Positions 1-5,640 are shown, counted from the first letter of the stretch. The stretch is DNA of 9,683 nt from Candidatus Gastranaerophilales bacterium (GCA_944326625.1 CALVER010000041.1:1-9683); one strand, 5' to 3'. Numbers and translations are program-made. The notes: a model not told the origin generated them from the letters alone.

Positions 1-16
1 CCGAAACAAACTTCTT

Positions 17-93
17 AGGCGTGTATTGTCTGAGCGTATAGGTTGTAAGACCCTGAAACAAGTTCAGGGTGACATAAGCGAGTTTACACGCCT
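17..93. repeat. Nested palindromic element, candidate dispersed repeat
   Basis: Two inverted repeats are nested here. The outer arms are AGGCGTGTA at 17-25 and TACACGCCT at 85-93, a perfect 9-bp pairing. The inner palindrome is CCCTGAA (51-57) and TTCAGGG (63-69) around a 5-nt loop, extended by an A-T pair at 50/70. From memory, the phrase around the inner palindrome resembles a short intergenic repeat found in many copies in several AT-rich bacterial genomes, where it is often mistranslated into spurious short ORFs. This window holds only one copy, so the repeat status is an inference. It may be a REP/MITE-like element or a structured RNA. Confidence 0.5.
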
Positions 94-144
94 TTATGTT
101 GAGGCGTACATGTTATTAGTGAACGTAGCGTGCGGTGGTTTTGC

Positions 145-168
145 GTCGCTTTTGACACCAAAAGCGAC
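145..168. repeat. Perfect 10-bp hairpin with ACAC loop
   Basis: GTCGCTTTTG (145-154) pairs perfectly with CAAAAGCGAC (159-168) across a 4-nt loop. No T run follows directly; the next A/T-rich stretch begins about 35 nt later, so it is not a standard intrinsic terminator for the plus strand. Local GC is higher than in the surroundings (about 120-200), which suggests it belongs to a distinct inserted or repeated element, perhaps together with the palindrome at 17-93. Confidence 0.5.
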
Positions 169-224
169 CGCCGTGCGCGCAGCACCCGCCGGAGGCTCTG
201 AAAAAATAAATAAAAATAACTTCC

Positions 225-347
225 GATAATAGTTTTTATGTATAGCGGTAATACTAATATTTGTATTAGTTTACAAATAATTGAATAAAGCGCCTTTACT
301 AATATTGGCACAATGTCCTGCCTCAGGCAGATAACAGTTTTTATGTA
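225..347. repeat. Direct repeat pair and small hairpins in the upstream gap
   Basis: An 18-base phrase around AGTTTTTATGTA occurs at 225-242 and again at 330-347 with a single T/C difference. Between the copies are a 7-bp hairpin, ACTAATA (253-259) with TATTAGT (264-270), a second ACTAATATT phrase near 298-306, and a 5-bp hairpin CTGCC/GGCAG at 318-330. The order is A-B-B-A, so this may be a local duplication rather than a tandem array. The second copy lies just upstream of the promoter of the 200-aa gene. No coding potential is convincing here. Confidence 0.45.
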
Positions 348-352
348 AGTTG

Positions 353-381
353 TTGCCAAACGTAAAAATCTTTGCTAAAAT
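353..381 (+). promoter_or_regulatory. Promoter of the 200-aa exported protein (leaderless)
   Basis: TTGCCA at 353-358 and TAAAAT at 376-381 are separated by exactly 17 nt, and a TG at 373-374 gives an extended -10. Transcription should start about 7 nt after the -10, at 388-389. That is the A of the ATG at 389, so the mRNA would have essentially no leader. The absence of any Shine-Dalgarno sequence before the ATG agrees with this. Confidence 0.6.
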
Positions 382-388
382 TTCTATT

Positions 389-991
389 ATGAAAAAATTA
401 TTTACATTATTGGCATTATTAGTTATCGGATTGAGTGTAAACGCGGAGGGTATTACGCTGACCGGCGAAGCACGTTTTGACTGGGTTGATATGACCCAAA
501 TCCAGCGTGATTCTACTATTGATTACTATTACGATATCCTCTTCGGTGAAAACAGCGTGAATACTTATTCAAAAGATGAATTTAAAGAAGAATTCAAACC
601 GTTTAAAAAAGACAAAAATTATAAAGAGCATTACATGCTTGCGCGCGACGGAGTGAAAGAAACCAAAGACGCAAATCTTTGCTCGTTTTATTATAAAGGC
701 AATATATTAATAATATATGCACTTCAATATAAAGATAATCCGCGTAATGTTTTTTACTATGACCCGTATGGACATTTGAAATATGTTGATGTAATCTCCG
801 AAAATTATCCGAATTTTCCGTATAATTCAAAACAGTATAAAGCCGGCGGAAAACTCGTCAGCGCAATATACTTTATCTCAAAAGACATGCAGTATATGTA
901 TGAACCGGACGGAAAGTTTAAAGGGTTATGGTATAAAGATAAAATGTATGATCGGCACGGAAAACAAACTGTCGAAAGAACTAATTGGTAA
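389..991 (+). CDS. Exported 200-aa protein of unknown function, Y(D/E)xxG repeats
   Basis: I do not recognise this protein. It begins with a clear signal peptide: basic MKK, a hydrophobic core at residues 4-16, and a likely cleavage after VNA at 19, so it should be exported to the periplasm or cell surface. The mature part is rich in Tyr and Lys. In the C-terminal half, Y(D/E)xxG units recur: YDPYGH at 124-129, YEPDGK at 171-176 and YDRHGK at 187-192, reminiscent of short beta-hairpin repeats of the MORN/YwqK or YD type. That likeness is by eye only. I chose the ATG at 389 over the in-frame TTG at 350, because only 389 puts the signal peptide at the N-terminus and 350 lies upstream of the promoter. 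There is no Shine-Dalgarno. It stands alone, ending at a shared terminator. Confidence 0.8.
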   Translation: MKKLFTLLALLVIGLSVNAEGITLTGEARFDWVDMTQIQRDSTIDYYYDILFGENSVNTYSKDEFKEEFKPFKKDKNYKEHYMLARDGVKETKDANLCSFYYKGNILIIYALQYKDNPRNVFYYDPYGHLKYVDVISENYPNFPYNSKQYKAGGKLVSAIYFISKDMQYMYEPDGKFKGLWYKDKMYDRHGKQTVERTNW

Positions 992-999
992 GAAAAAAT

Positions 1000-1022
1000 A
1001 AAGGGCGGAATTTCCGCCCTTT
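1000..1022. terminator. Bidirectional intrinsic terminator
   Basis: AAAGGGCGGAA (1000-1010) pairs with TTCCGCCCTTT (1012-1022). The GC-rich core is flanked by A and T runs, so it can act in both directions. It starts 9 nt after the stop of the plus-strand gene and lies 4 nt beyond the stop of the convergent minus-strand gene, so both transcripts probably end here. Confidence 0.85.
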
Positions 1023-1025
1023 AAC

Positions 1026-1313
1026 TTATTTAGCTTTTTTGTCAAATTTGTGAGGTGCTTTGCGATCCGGTTTCGGCGGGAATTTTTTGTGAAAATCGCC
1101 ATGGTGTCCGTGATGGTCGCATCTGCATTCATGATGATACGGAGGCGGCGGGTACATACCTGGTACAGGTGGTTTGTTTATTGCATGAAATAAGCATAAT
1201 GCAAAAAATACGCCGAAAAATGAACCGAATGTTACAATTAAAAATTTTCTAAACCCTTTGGACATGCAAATGCAGTCGCATTTTTGTGTTTCACATTTTT
1301 GTTCTTCTGTCAT
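1026..1313 (-). CDS. Small Cys/His-rich single-span membrane protein
   Basis: This 95-aa protein is not one I can name. Residues 1-20 are polar and Cys-rich (C7, C12, C14, C16). Residues 23-45 form one hydrophobic transmembrane segment rich in Phe and Gly. Then come a Pro-rich stretch (48-58) and a His/Cys cluster at 60-75 (HHECRCDHHGHHGDFH), ending in a basic tail with several Lys. The Cys and His clusters suggest binding of a transition metal on one or both sides of the membrane, but no known metal-carrier domain is evident. The start at 1313 is well supported: AAGGAG lies 9 nt upstream. A TATAAT -10 is found at 1362-1367. It faces the 200-aa gene tail to tail. Confidence 0.75.
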   Translation of the reverse strand: MTEEQKCETQKCDCICMSKGFRKFLIVTFGSFFGVFFALCLFHAINKPPVPGMYPPPPYHHECRCDHHGHHGDFHKKFPPKPDRKAPHKFDKKAK

Positions 1314-1322
1314 AACCTTTTT

Positions 1323-1367
1323 CTCCTTTTAAATAAACTAACCAATTTGTCTCTCTCTATTATTATA
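1323..1367 (-). promoter_or_regulatory. -10 box and ribosome binding site of the Cys/His-rich gene
   Basis: On the minus strand a perfect TATAAT lies at 1362-1367, placing the start of transcription near 1355. AAGGAG at 1323-1328 lies 9 nt before the ATG. I found no good -35 at the usual 17 nt; TGAACA about 19 nt upstream is the nearest candidate, so the promoter assignment rests on the -10 alone. Confidence 0.4.
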
Positions 1368-1451
1368 ACGATTTTTTTGAAAAATTTGTTCATTTATTTG
1401 TTGGAAATTAATAATTCTTTATACCGTTGGATTTTTGCGGGAACAGAGCAC

Positions 1452-1486
1452 AAAAAACTTTTGGCCGTCGCCCCAAAATCTTTTTT
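1452..1486 (-). terminator. Intrinsic terminator of the M16 peptidase gene
   Basis: Reading the minus strand, A-rich sequence just after the stop codon forms a stem (TTTTGG with CCAAAA, an A/G mismatch and a G/U wobble, then an A run with a T run) around an 8-nt GC-rich loop. The six Ts at the 3' arm follow directly. It lies 4 nt beyond the peptidase stop codon and upstream of the next minus-strand gene's promoter, so the two minus genes are probably separate transcripts. Confidence 0.65.
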
Positions 1487-1490
1487 ATGA

Positions 1491-4067
1491 CTAATTTTTT
1501 ACGACAGAGAGTACGTAATTGTTATTGAAATATTTATTTGCGGCTTCAATTATGTCGGATTCCGTGACGCTGTTTATGAGGTTTGAGTATTCGTTTTTGA
1601 ACTCATAGCCGCGTTTGGAAGCTTCAAACCAGCCTGTGGAGGAGGCTTTTTCAAGGTTGGTTTCCTGTGCGATAACAAATTGTCCGATAATTTTGTCCTT
1701 GGCATCCTGAAGTTCTTTTGTGCCGACGTATTCGGTTTTAAGCCTGTTAATTTCTTCAAAAAGTCCTGCTTTGGCTTTTTCAAGCGAATCAGGGTTTGTG
1801 CCGATGTAGACGACGAAATTCCCTCTGAGCATACTCGGGTTAAAGCTTGAGCCCAGCTGGTATGCAAGCCCCTCTTGGTCTCTGAGGTTTTTGAAAAGAC
1901 GTGAGCTCATGCCAGCACCCAAAATGGAATCTATTACCTGCAAAGTCGCGTAATCTTTGAGGTTTGAAAGTCCGGATGTCTGCCAGCCCAAGAATATCCA
2001 GGCTGTTTCAGTGTTTTTGTCAATTTGGGTTGATATTTTCGGAGCGGTGTTCTCGGGAACGGAATATTTGCCGTAGTCAAAAGTTTCGCCTGTTCTGTTA
2101 TTGAAAATTTTTGTCATTTCCGCAATTGTTTTTTCTTTATCCACATTGCCGTTTATTGAAATTACCACATTGCGGGGCGCAAACACTGTTTTATAAAATT
2201 CTTGGATATCTGTTTGTTCAATTTGCGGCATAGTTTTTTCAAGGATTTTGGTAGAATTAGAATAGACGCTGCCCTGATAAATCAGGGTATTGTATTCCTC
2301 AATTGCCTTTTGCAAGGGCAGGTCGCGGTTTTTGCGGATGGCGTTAATTTTTTCCGCGCGCGCTTTTTCGATTTCGTAATCATCAAGGATTGCGTTATTT
2401 ACAATTTCGTTTAAAAGGTCAAGGGTTTTGTCATATTCGGTTTTGGTGGTCAAAATATTCACGGAAAAGCTGTCGGCCTTTGACATCGGGGAAATTTTTA
2501 TTCCGTTATCTTCCATTAATTCAGAAAGTTCGTTTGCGGAATATTTTTTTGTGCCTTTAAGCATAACCGATGCAGTAAGTTTGCCTGTCCCCGGGATTTT
2601 TTCCAAAAATTCTCCGCCTTTTGAAAAAATACTTATTGCGATAATATCATTTGCGGTATTCGGGGTCAAAAGAAGGGTGGCACCGTTGGAAAGAGTGTAT
2701 TTTTGGGTTTCGGAATTTTCGCTTGCAAGCGTAGCTTTTAAATTAAGCGGTTTTTTATCGGAAATTTGGACTTCGTTTGATTTTTTCGGCAAAACTATTG
2801 ATACGGCGCTTTTTTCAACGCCGAGATATTTGTTCGCCGCGCGTTTTACATCTATGGGAGTTACTTTTTTAATATTTTCGATATAGTTTTCGTAGAATTT
2901 TGTTCCGCCGGTTGTAACAAAGGTATAGCCGATTTCCTGCGCAATATTGGTTACGGATTCTCTTGCATAGTAGGTGTCGCGCTCGATTAAGTTCTGCGCA
3001 AGCCTTACCTGCTCCGGCGTAACCCCGTTTTTCTTTATTTCGTTAATTTCTTCAAAGATGTTTTTTTCAAGCTTTTCTGCATTTTCGGGAGTAAAATTTG
3101 CCGAAATGTAGAAAAGTCCGTCGTCTTTAAATGTTGCATTTGCCGCGCCGATTGAGAATGCAAGCTGTTTTTCGTCTTTTATTTTTCTGTAAAGCACGGA
3201 GGATCTTCCGTCGCCGAGAATTGTTGAAAGCACATCAAGCGCGTATGAGTCGTTATCTGTTATTTTTGTCCCTCTAAAGCCTATCAGCATATAGCCTGAT
3301 TGAGTTTCCATAAATTCGGTTTTTCTCTGCTGTGCCGTTAACTGTTTTTCTTTCGGGTAATTGTGTCTTGGCACCTTTTTGAATTCGGCTGAAAATTCCG
3401 ATTTAACCTTTTCAAGGGCTGTTTGGGTGTCCACATCGCCCGTAATTATGGTAACCATGTTTGAGGGGGCGTAGTATTTATTGAAATATTCAAGTATTTG
3501 TTCGCGCGTAATTGTCTCAATTATGTCCGAGGTGCCTATAACTTTGCGTTTGTAGGGGTGGTTTGTGTACATCATTTCGACAAGGTTGTCATAAACCTTT
3601 GAAGACGGTGAATTTATGTCTTTTGAAATTTCTTCAAGAACGACTTTACGTTCCTTTTCCATTTCTTTGCGCGGTATAAGGGGATTTTGAAGCATATCGG
3701 CGTGCATATTCAGCGCCAGATTAAAGTCTTTTGACGGAATGGTTATATGATAATGCGTAAAATCTTTGCTTGTGGCGGCATTATTTACGGCGCCTTTAGC
3801 CTCTAATATTCTGTCAAATTCGCCCGGCTCGTGGTGGGTTGTTCCTTTAAAAAACAAATGTTCCAAAAAGTGCGAAACTCCGTTGTTTTTGTCGTTTTCG
3901 TTGATTGAACCCGTTTTTACCCAGGTGTCTATTGTGACTATCGGGTTTGAGTGCACTTCTTCGATTATGACCGTCTGGCCGTTATCAAGTTTAAAAACAT
4001 TGAAATCAGCTCCAAAACATAAATTCCCTATTATAAACAAACACAAAAATACAAGTAATTTTCTCAT
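1491..4067 (-). CDS. Exported M16 family zinc metallopeptidase, two fused domains
   Basis: This 858-aa protein carries two M16 (pitrilysin/insulinase) repeats in one chain. A signal peptide spans residues 1-20, with cleavage probably near CFGA/D, so it should act outside the cytoplasmic membrane. The first half (about 22-430) has the inverted zinc motif HFLEH at 66-70, with the third ligand at E146 in LEEI. The second half (about 452-858) has no zinc motif: K496, A499 and S500 replace the ligands. Instead it keeps the Arg/Tyr substrate-binding pair in LRDQEGLAY (R729, Y736). In the first half the matching residues are K297 and F304. So one half supplies the metal and the other the R/Y pair, a clam-shell arrangement known for this family. 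Likely substrates are peptides or unfolded proteins. The start is supported by an AGGGG-type ribosome site. The 94-aa gene lies 61 nt upstream on the same strand. Confidence 0.92.
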   Translation of the reverse strand: MRKLLVFLCLFIIGNLCFGADFNVFKLDNGQTVIIEEVHSNPIVTIDTWVKTGSINENDKNNGVSHFLEHLFFKGTTHHEPGEFDRILEAKGAVNNAATSKDFTHYHITIPSKDFNLALNMHADMLQNPLIPRKEMEKERKVVLEEISKDINSPSSKVYDNLVEMMYTNHPYKRKVIGTSDIIETITREQILEYFNKYYAPSNMVTIITGDVDTQTALEKVKSEFSAEFKKVPRHNYPKEKQLTAQQRKTEFMETQSGYMLIGFRGTKITDNDSYALDVLSTILGDGRSSVLYRKIKDEKQLAFSIGAANATFKDDGLFYISANFTPENAEKLEKNIFEEINEIKKNGVTPEQVRLAQNLIERDTYYARESVTNIAQEIGYTFVTTGGTKFYENYIENIKKVTPIDVKRAANKYLGVEKSAVSIVLPKKSNEVQISDKKPLNLKATLASENSETQKYTLSNGATLLLTPNTANDIIAISIFSKGGEFLEKIPGTGKLTASVMLKGTKKYSANELSELMEDNGIKISPMSKADSFSVNILTTKTEYDKTLDLLNEIVNNAILDDYEIEKARAEKINAIRKNRDLPLQKAIEEYNTLIYQGSVYSNSTKILEKTMPQIEQTDIQEFYKTVFAPRNVVISINGNVDKEKTIAEMTKIFNNRTGETFDYGKYSVPENTAPKISTQIDKNTETAWIFLGWQTSGLSNLKDYATLQVIDSILGAGMSSRLFKNLRDQEGLAYQLGSSFNPSMLRGNFVVYIGTNPDSLEKAKAGLFEEINRLKTEYVGTKELQDAKDKIIGQFVIAQETNLEKASSTGWFEASKRGYEFKNEYSNLINSVTESDIIEAANKYFNNNYVLSVVKN

Positions 4068-4128
4068 AATATCCCCTTTTTAATAAAATATTACTATAAA
4101 ATATATTATAAGAAAAGTGTTCGGCGGG

Positions 4129-4413
4129 CTATTTTTTAAATACTGCGGTCTTGACTATTTTGTAAAGCCCGAAAAGTGCAGCAGCGCCAAATGTACACCA
4201 GACGCCTACGGGGGTATGTTTTCTGTCAATATTTTTTTCTTTTTGTTTTTTTTCGAAAATATCGTTTGTCATTTGGTTAAAATCTTTTGTAGCCTTGAAA
4301 TGTGAATACAATTCCGGCTCAAAATGGTAATCCGGCGCCTGAATTACTCCAAGAACATAAGGCGGATTGTGCATCGGCTTATTTGCAATATTTTCCTTCA
4401 CTACTACGTCCAT
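4129..4413 (-). CDS. 94-aa membrane protein of unknown function
   Basis: I do not recognise this small protein. Residues 1-67 are polar, with a HNPPY phrase near 15-19 and a charged, probably helical stretch rich in Lys and Glu at 50-65. Residues 68-86 (VGVWCTFGAAALFGLYKIV region) form a single hydrophobic segment followed by a short basic end, as in a C-tail-anchored membrane protein with its bulk in the cytoplasm. No Shine-Dalgarno precedes the ATG at 4413; an internal ATG at residue 14 is a possible alternative start. It lies 61 nt upstream of the M16 peptidase gene without a clear terminator between, so the two may be co-transcribed. It is divergent from perR. It could equally be a spurious ORF, although the transmembrane end and isolated frame argue against that. 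Confidence 0.6.
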   Translation of the reverse strand: MDVVVKENIANKPMHNPPYVLGVIQAPDYHFEPELYSHFKATKDFNQMTNDIFEKKQKEKNIDRKHTPVGVWCTFGAAALFGLYKIVKTAVFKK

Positions 4414-4459
4414 AGTTCAATTAAAACAAAAAGATTTAAAAAATTGCCATTTTCTTGTA

Positions 4460-4488
4460 TTTATATTAAGATGAAATTAACTTTTGAA
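4460..4488 (-). promoter_or_regulatory. Putative promoter for the 94-aa gene
   Basis: On the minus strand, TTCAAA (4483-4488) and TATAAA (4460-4465) are 17 nt apart. Transcription would begin near 4453, leaving a leader of about 40 nt. The -35 is a weak match. Its outer edge touches the -35 box of the perR promoter, so the two promoters would be back to back. Confidence 0.4.
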
Positions 4489-4517
4489 TTGACTTGTTGA
4501 TTAATTTGGTTTAAAAT
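4489..4517 (+). promoter_or_regulatory. Promoter of the perR-rubredoxin-rubrerythrin operon
   Basis: TTGACT at 4489-4494 and TAAAAT at 4512-4517 have the ideal 17-nt spacing. Transcription should start near 4524, inside the operator at 4517-4531. A GAGGT ribosome site at 4536-4540 precedes the perR ATG at a normal distance. Confidence 0.75.
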
Positions 4518-4531
4518 GAGAATGATTATCA
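4517..4531 (+). promoter_or_regulatory. Fur/PerR-type operator (7-1-7 box)
   Basis: TGAGAAT-G-ATTATCA is a 7-1-7 inverted repeat with one mismatch (the G at 4520 instead of T). It matches the family consensus form TGATAAT-N-ATTATCA closely. It overlaps the last base of the -10 box and the predicted transcription start, so a bound repressor would block RNA polymerase. The simplest reading is that the product of the next gene represses its own operon. Confidence 0.75.
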
Positions 4532-4547
4532 AGTTGAGGTATAAAGT

Positions 4548-4922
4548 ATGAATTATTCAAGGCAAAGAGAAGTTGTACTGGATGCGTTAAAGGAAAACGT
4601 AATACATCCGACCGCTGAAAAATTGTATTCAATAATTCAGATTGAATATCCGCAGGTGAGCAAGGCGACTTTGTACAGAAACTTAAGCCAGCTTGCGGAT
4701 GCAGGGATAATCAAAAAAATCGACGGACTTGAAATGTCGTCGCATTTTGATCATAATACGCATTTGCATTATCATTTTATATGTGAAAAATGCGGCAGGG
4801 TGTACGACGTTTCATCAAGCGTAGCTGAGGACGTTGTTAAGAAAACAGAGGACGAAACAGGCTTTAAAATAACAGATCATGAAATTGTTTTCAAGGGGTT
4901 ATGTAAAGACTGTCAGGAATAA
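4548..4922 (+). CDS. perR: PerR-type peroxide-sensing repressor, Fur family
   Basis: This 124-aa protein has the full Fur-family layout: a winged helix at about 1-65 with the recognition region SKATLYRNL (38-46), then a metal-binding dimerisation domain. By comparison with Bacillus subtilis PerR, the regulatory metal ligands are H20 (in IHPT), D68 (SSHFD), H74, H76 (LHYH) and D87 (GRVYD). The structural zinc site is C79, C82, C119 and C122. An Asp at 87, where Fur proteins usually have Glu, points to PerR, whose His ligands are oxidised by peroxide when iron is bound. The N-terminus is short compared with B. subtilis PerR, starting right at the first DNA-binding helix. It sits first in an operon with rubredoxin and rubrerythrin, classic PerR targets in anaerobes. 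A different Fur-family specificity cannot be fully excluded. Confidence 0.88.
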   Translation: MNYSRQREVVLDALKENVIHPTAEKLYSIIQIEYPQVSKATLYRNLSQLADAGIIKKIDGLEMSSHFDHNTHLHYHFICEKCGRVYDVSSSVAEDVVKKTEDETGFKITDHEIVFKGLCKDCQE

Positions 4923-4936
4923 AAAGGAGAGAAATT

Positions 4937-5086
4937 ATGGAAAAGTATTTATGCACGGTTTGCGGTTATGTTTATGATCCGGCGGAAAATGACGGAGTGC
5001 CGTTCAAAAAACTTCCGGATGACTGGACATGTCCTTTATGCGCTATGCCTAAGGAAATGTTTGAAGAAGTAAAAGAAGAAGCATAG
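4937..5086 (+). CDS. rd: Rubredoxin, short form
   Basis: This 49-aa iron protein carries one Fe bound by four Cys and shuttles single electrons in the cytoplasm. The first knuckle is CTVCGYVYDP (C6, C9); the second is CPLCAMPK (C32, C35), followed by an acidic tail. The conserved LPDDW at 26-30 precedes the second knuckle. It is shorter than the usual 52-54 residues because the loop between the two knuckles lacks several residues, as in the short Desulfovibrio desulfuricans rubredoxin. The residue after the fourth Cys is Ala instead of the usual Gly. The start is fixed by AAGGAGA shortly upstream; the gap to perR is 14 nt and to rubrerythrin 8 nt, so all three are one operon. Likely partners are rubrerythrin and the flavodiiron protein downstream. 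Confidence 0.93.
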   Translation: MEKYLCTVCGYVYDPAENDGVPFKKLPDDWTCPLCAMPKEMFEEVKEEA

Positions 5087-5094
5087 GAGCGGAC

Positions 5095-5634
5095 ATGGAT
5101 TTAAAAGGAACAAAAACGGAAAAAAATCTTCTGGCTGCATTCTCCGGTGAATCTCAGGCCAGAAATAAGTACACTTATTACGCGTCACAGGCTAAAAAAG
5201 AAGGCTTTGTACAGATAAGCAAAATTTTTGAAGAAACTGCCAACAATGAAAAAGAACATGCAAAAATCTGGTTCAAATATTTGCACGAAGGCAAAGTTCC
5301 CGAAACCTTGAAGGCGCTTGAAGATGCCGCAAACGGCGAAAATTACGAGTGGACGGAAATGTATGCTCAGTTTGCTAAAGAGGCTAAGGAAGAAGGCTTT
5401 ACGGAACTTGCGGTTCTTTTTGAAATGGTCGGAAAAATTGAAAAAGAGCACGAAGAACGTTACAGAAAATTGCTGGAAAACGTTAAAAACAATGCAGTTT
5501 TCTCCAAATCCGATAAAGTTGTATGGGAATGCGCAAACTGCGGGCATGTTTTTGAAGGTGAAAATGCTCCGGAATTGTGCCCTGTGTGCAAACACCCCAA
5601 AGCTTATTTCTTTATGAAAGCAAAAAATTATTAA
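5095..5634 (+). CDS. rbr: Rubrerythrin, NADH/rubredoxin-linked peroxidase
   Basis: Rubrerythrin reduces hydrogen peroxide to water in the cytoplasm of anaerobes, taking electrons from rubredoxin. The 179-aa chain has the standard two domains. The four-helix bundle carries the diiron ligands E19 (SGESQA), E52, H55 (NEKEH), E82, E85 (GENYEW), E116 and H119 (EKEH), matching the D. vulgaris pattern. The C-terminal rubredoxin-like domain (about 142-175) binds one Fe through C146, C149, C162 and C165 (CANCG, CPVC). All ligands are intact. The ATG at 5095 is preceded by AGGAG at 5085-5089, which overlaps the rubredoxin stop codon TAG, so translation is tightly coupled. The operon closes with a strong terminator 6 nt after the stop. 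Confidence 0.96.
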   Translation: MDLKGTKTEKNLLAAFSGESQARNKYTYYASQAKKEGFVQISKIFEETANNEKEHAKIWFKYLHEGKVPETLKALEDAANGENYEWTEMYAQFAKEAKEEGFTELAVLFEMVGKIEKEHEERYRKLLENVKNNAVFSKSDKVVWECANCGHVFEGENAPELCPVCKHPKAYFFMKAKNY

Positions 5635-5640
5635 TAACTC

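Noticed and set aside
26..229. Plus-strand ORF of 67 codons starting in the palindromic repeat
   Set aside because: Its first part is simply a translation of the repeat palindrome, and the rest crosses a hairpin. No ribosome site or family likeness; typical repeat-derived false ORF.
84..359. Minus-strand ORF of 91 codons with hydrophobic stretches
   Set aside because: The hydrophobicity comes from AT-rich codons. It covers the hairpins and direct repeats, has no ribosome site, and ends in Arg/Ser/Leu-rich sequence from the repeat area.
350..388. Upstream TTG start for the 200-aa protein
   Set aside because: It would put 13 extra residues before a well-formed signal peptide, and it lies over the -35 box of the predicted promoter.
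2428..2886. Plus-strand ORF of 152 codons inside the M16 gene
   Set aside because: It is antisense to an intact peptidase gene with clear family motifs; its hydrophobic, Phe- and Ser-rich product is what the complementary strand of such a gene yields.
4548..4922. Calling the regulator Fur or Zur instead of PerR
   Set aside because: The ligand set H20, D68, H74, H76, D87 fits PerR better, and the neighbours are peroxide-defence genes. The Fur-like operator leaves some doubt, noted as a finding.
5185..5595. Minus-strand ORF of 136 codons opposite rubrerythrin
   Set aside because: Antisense shadow of a gene with all diiron and rubredoxin ligands intact; Phe-rich composition is an artefact of Lys/Glu codons on the other strand.
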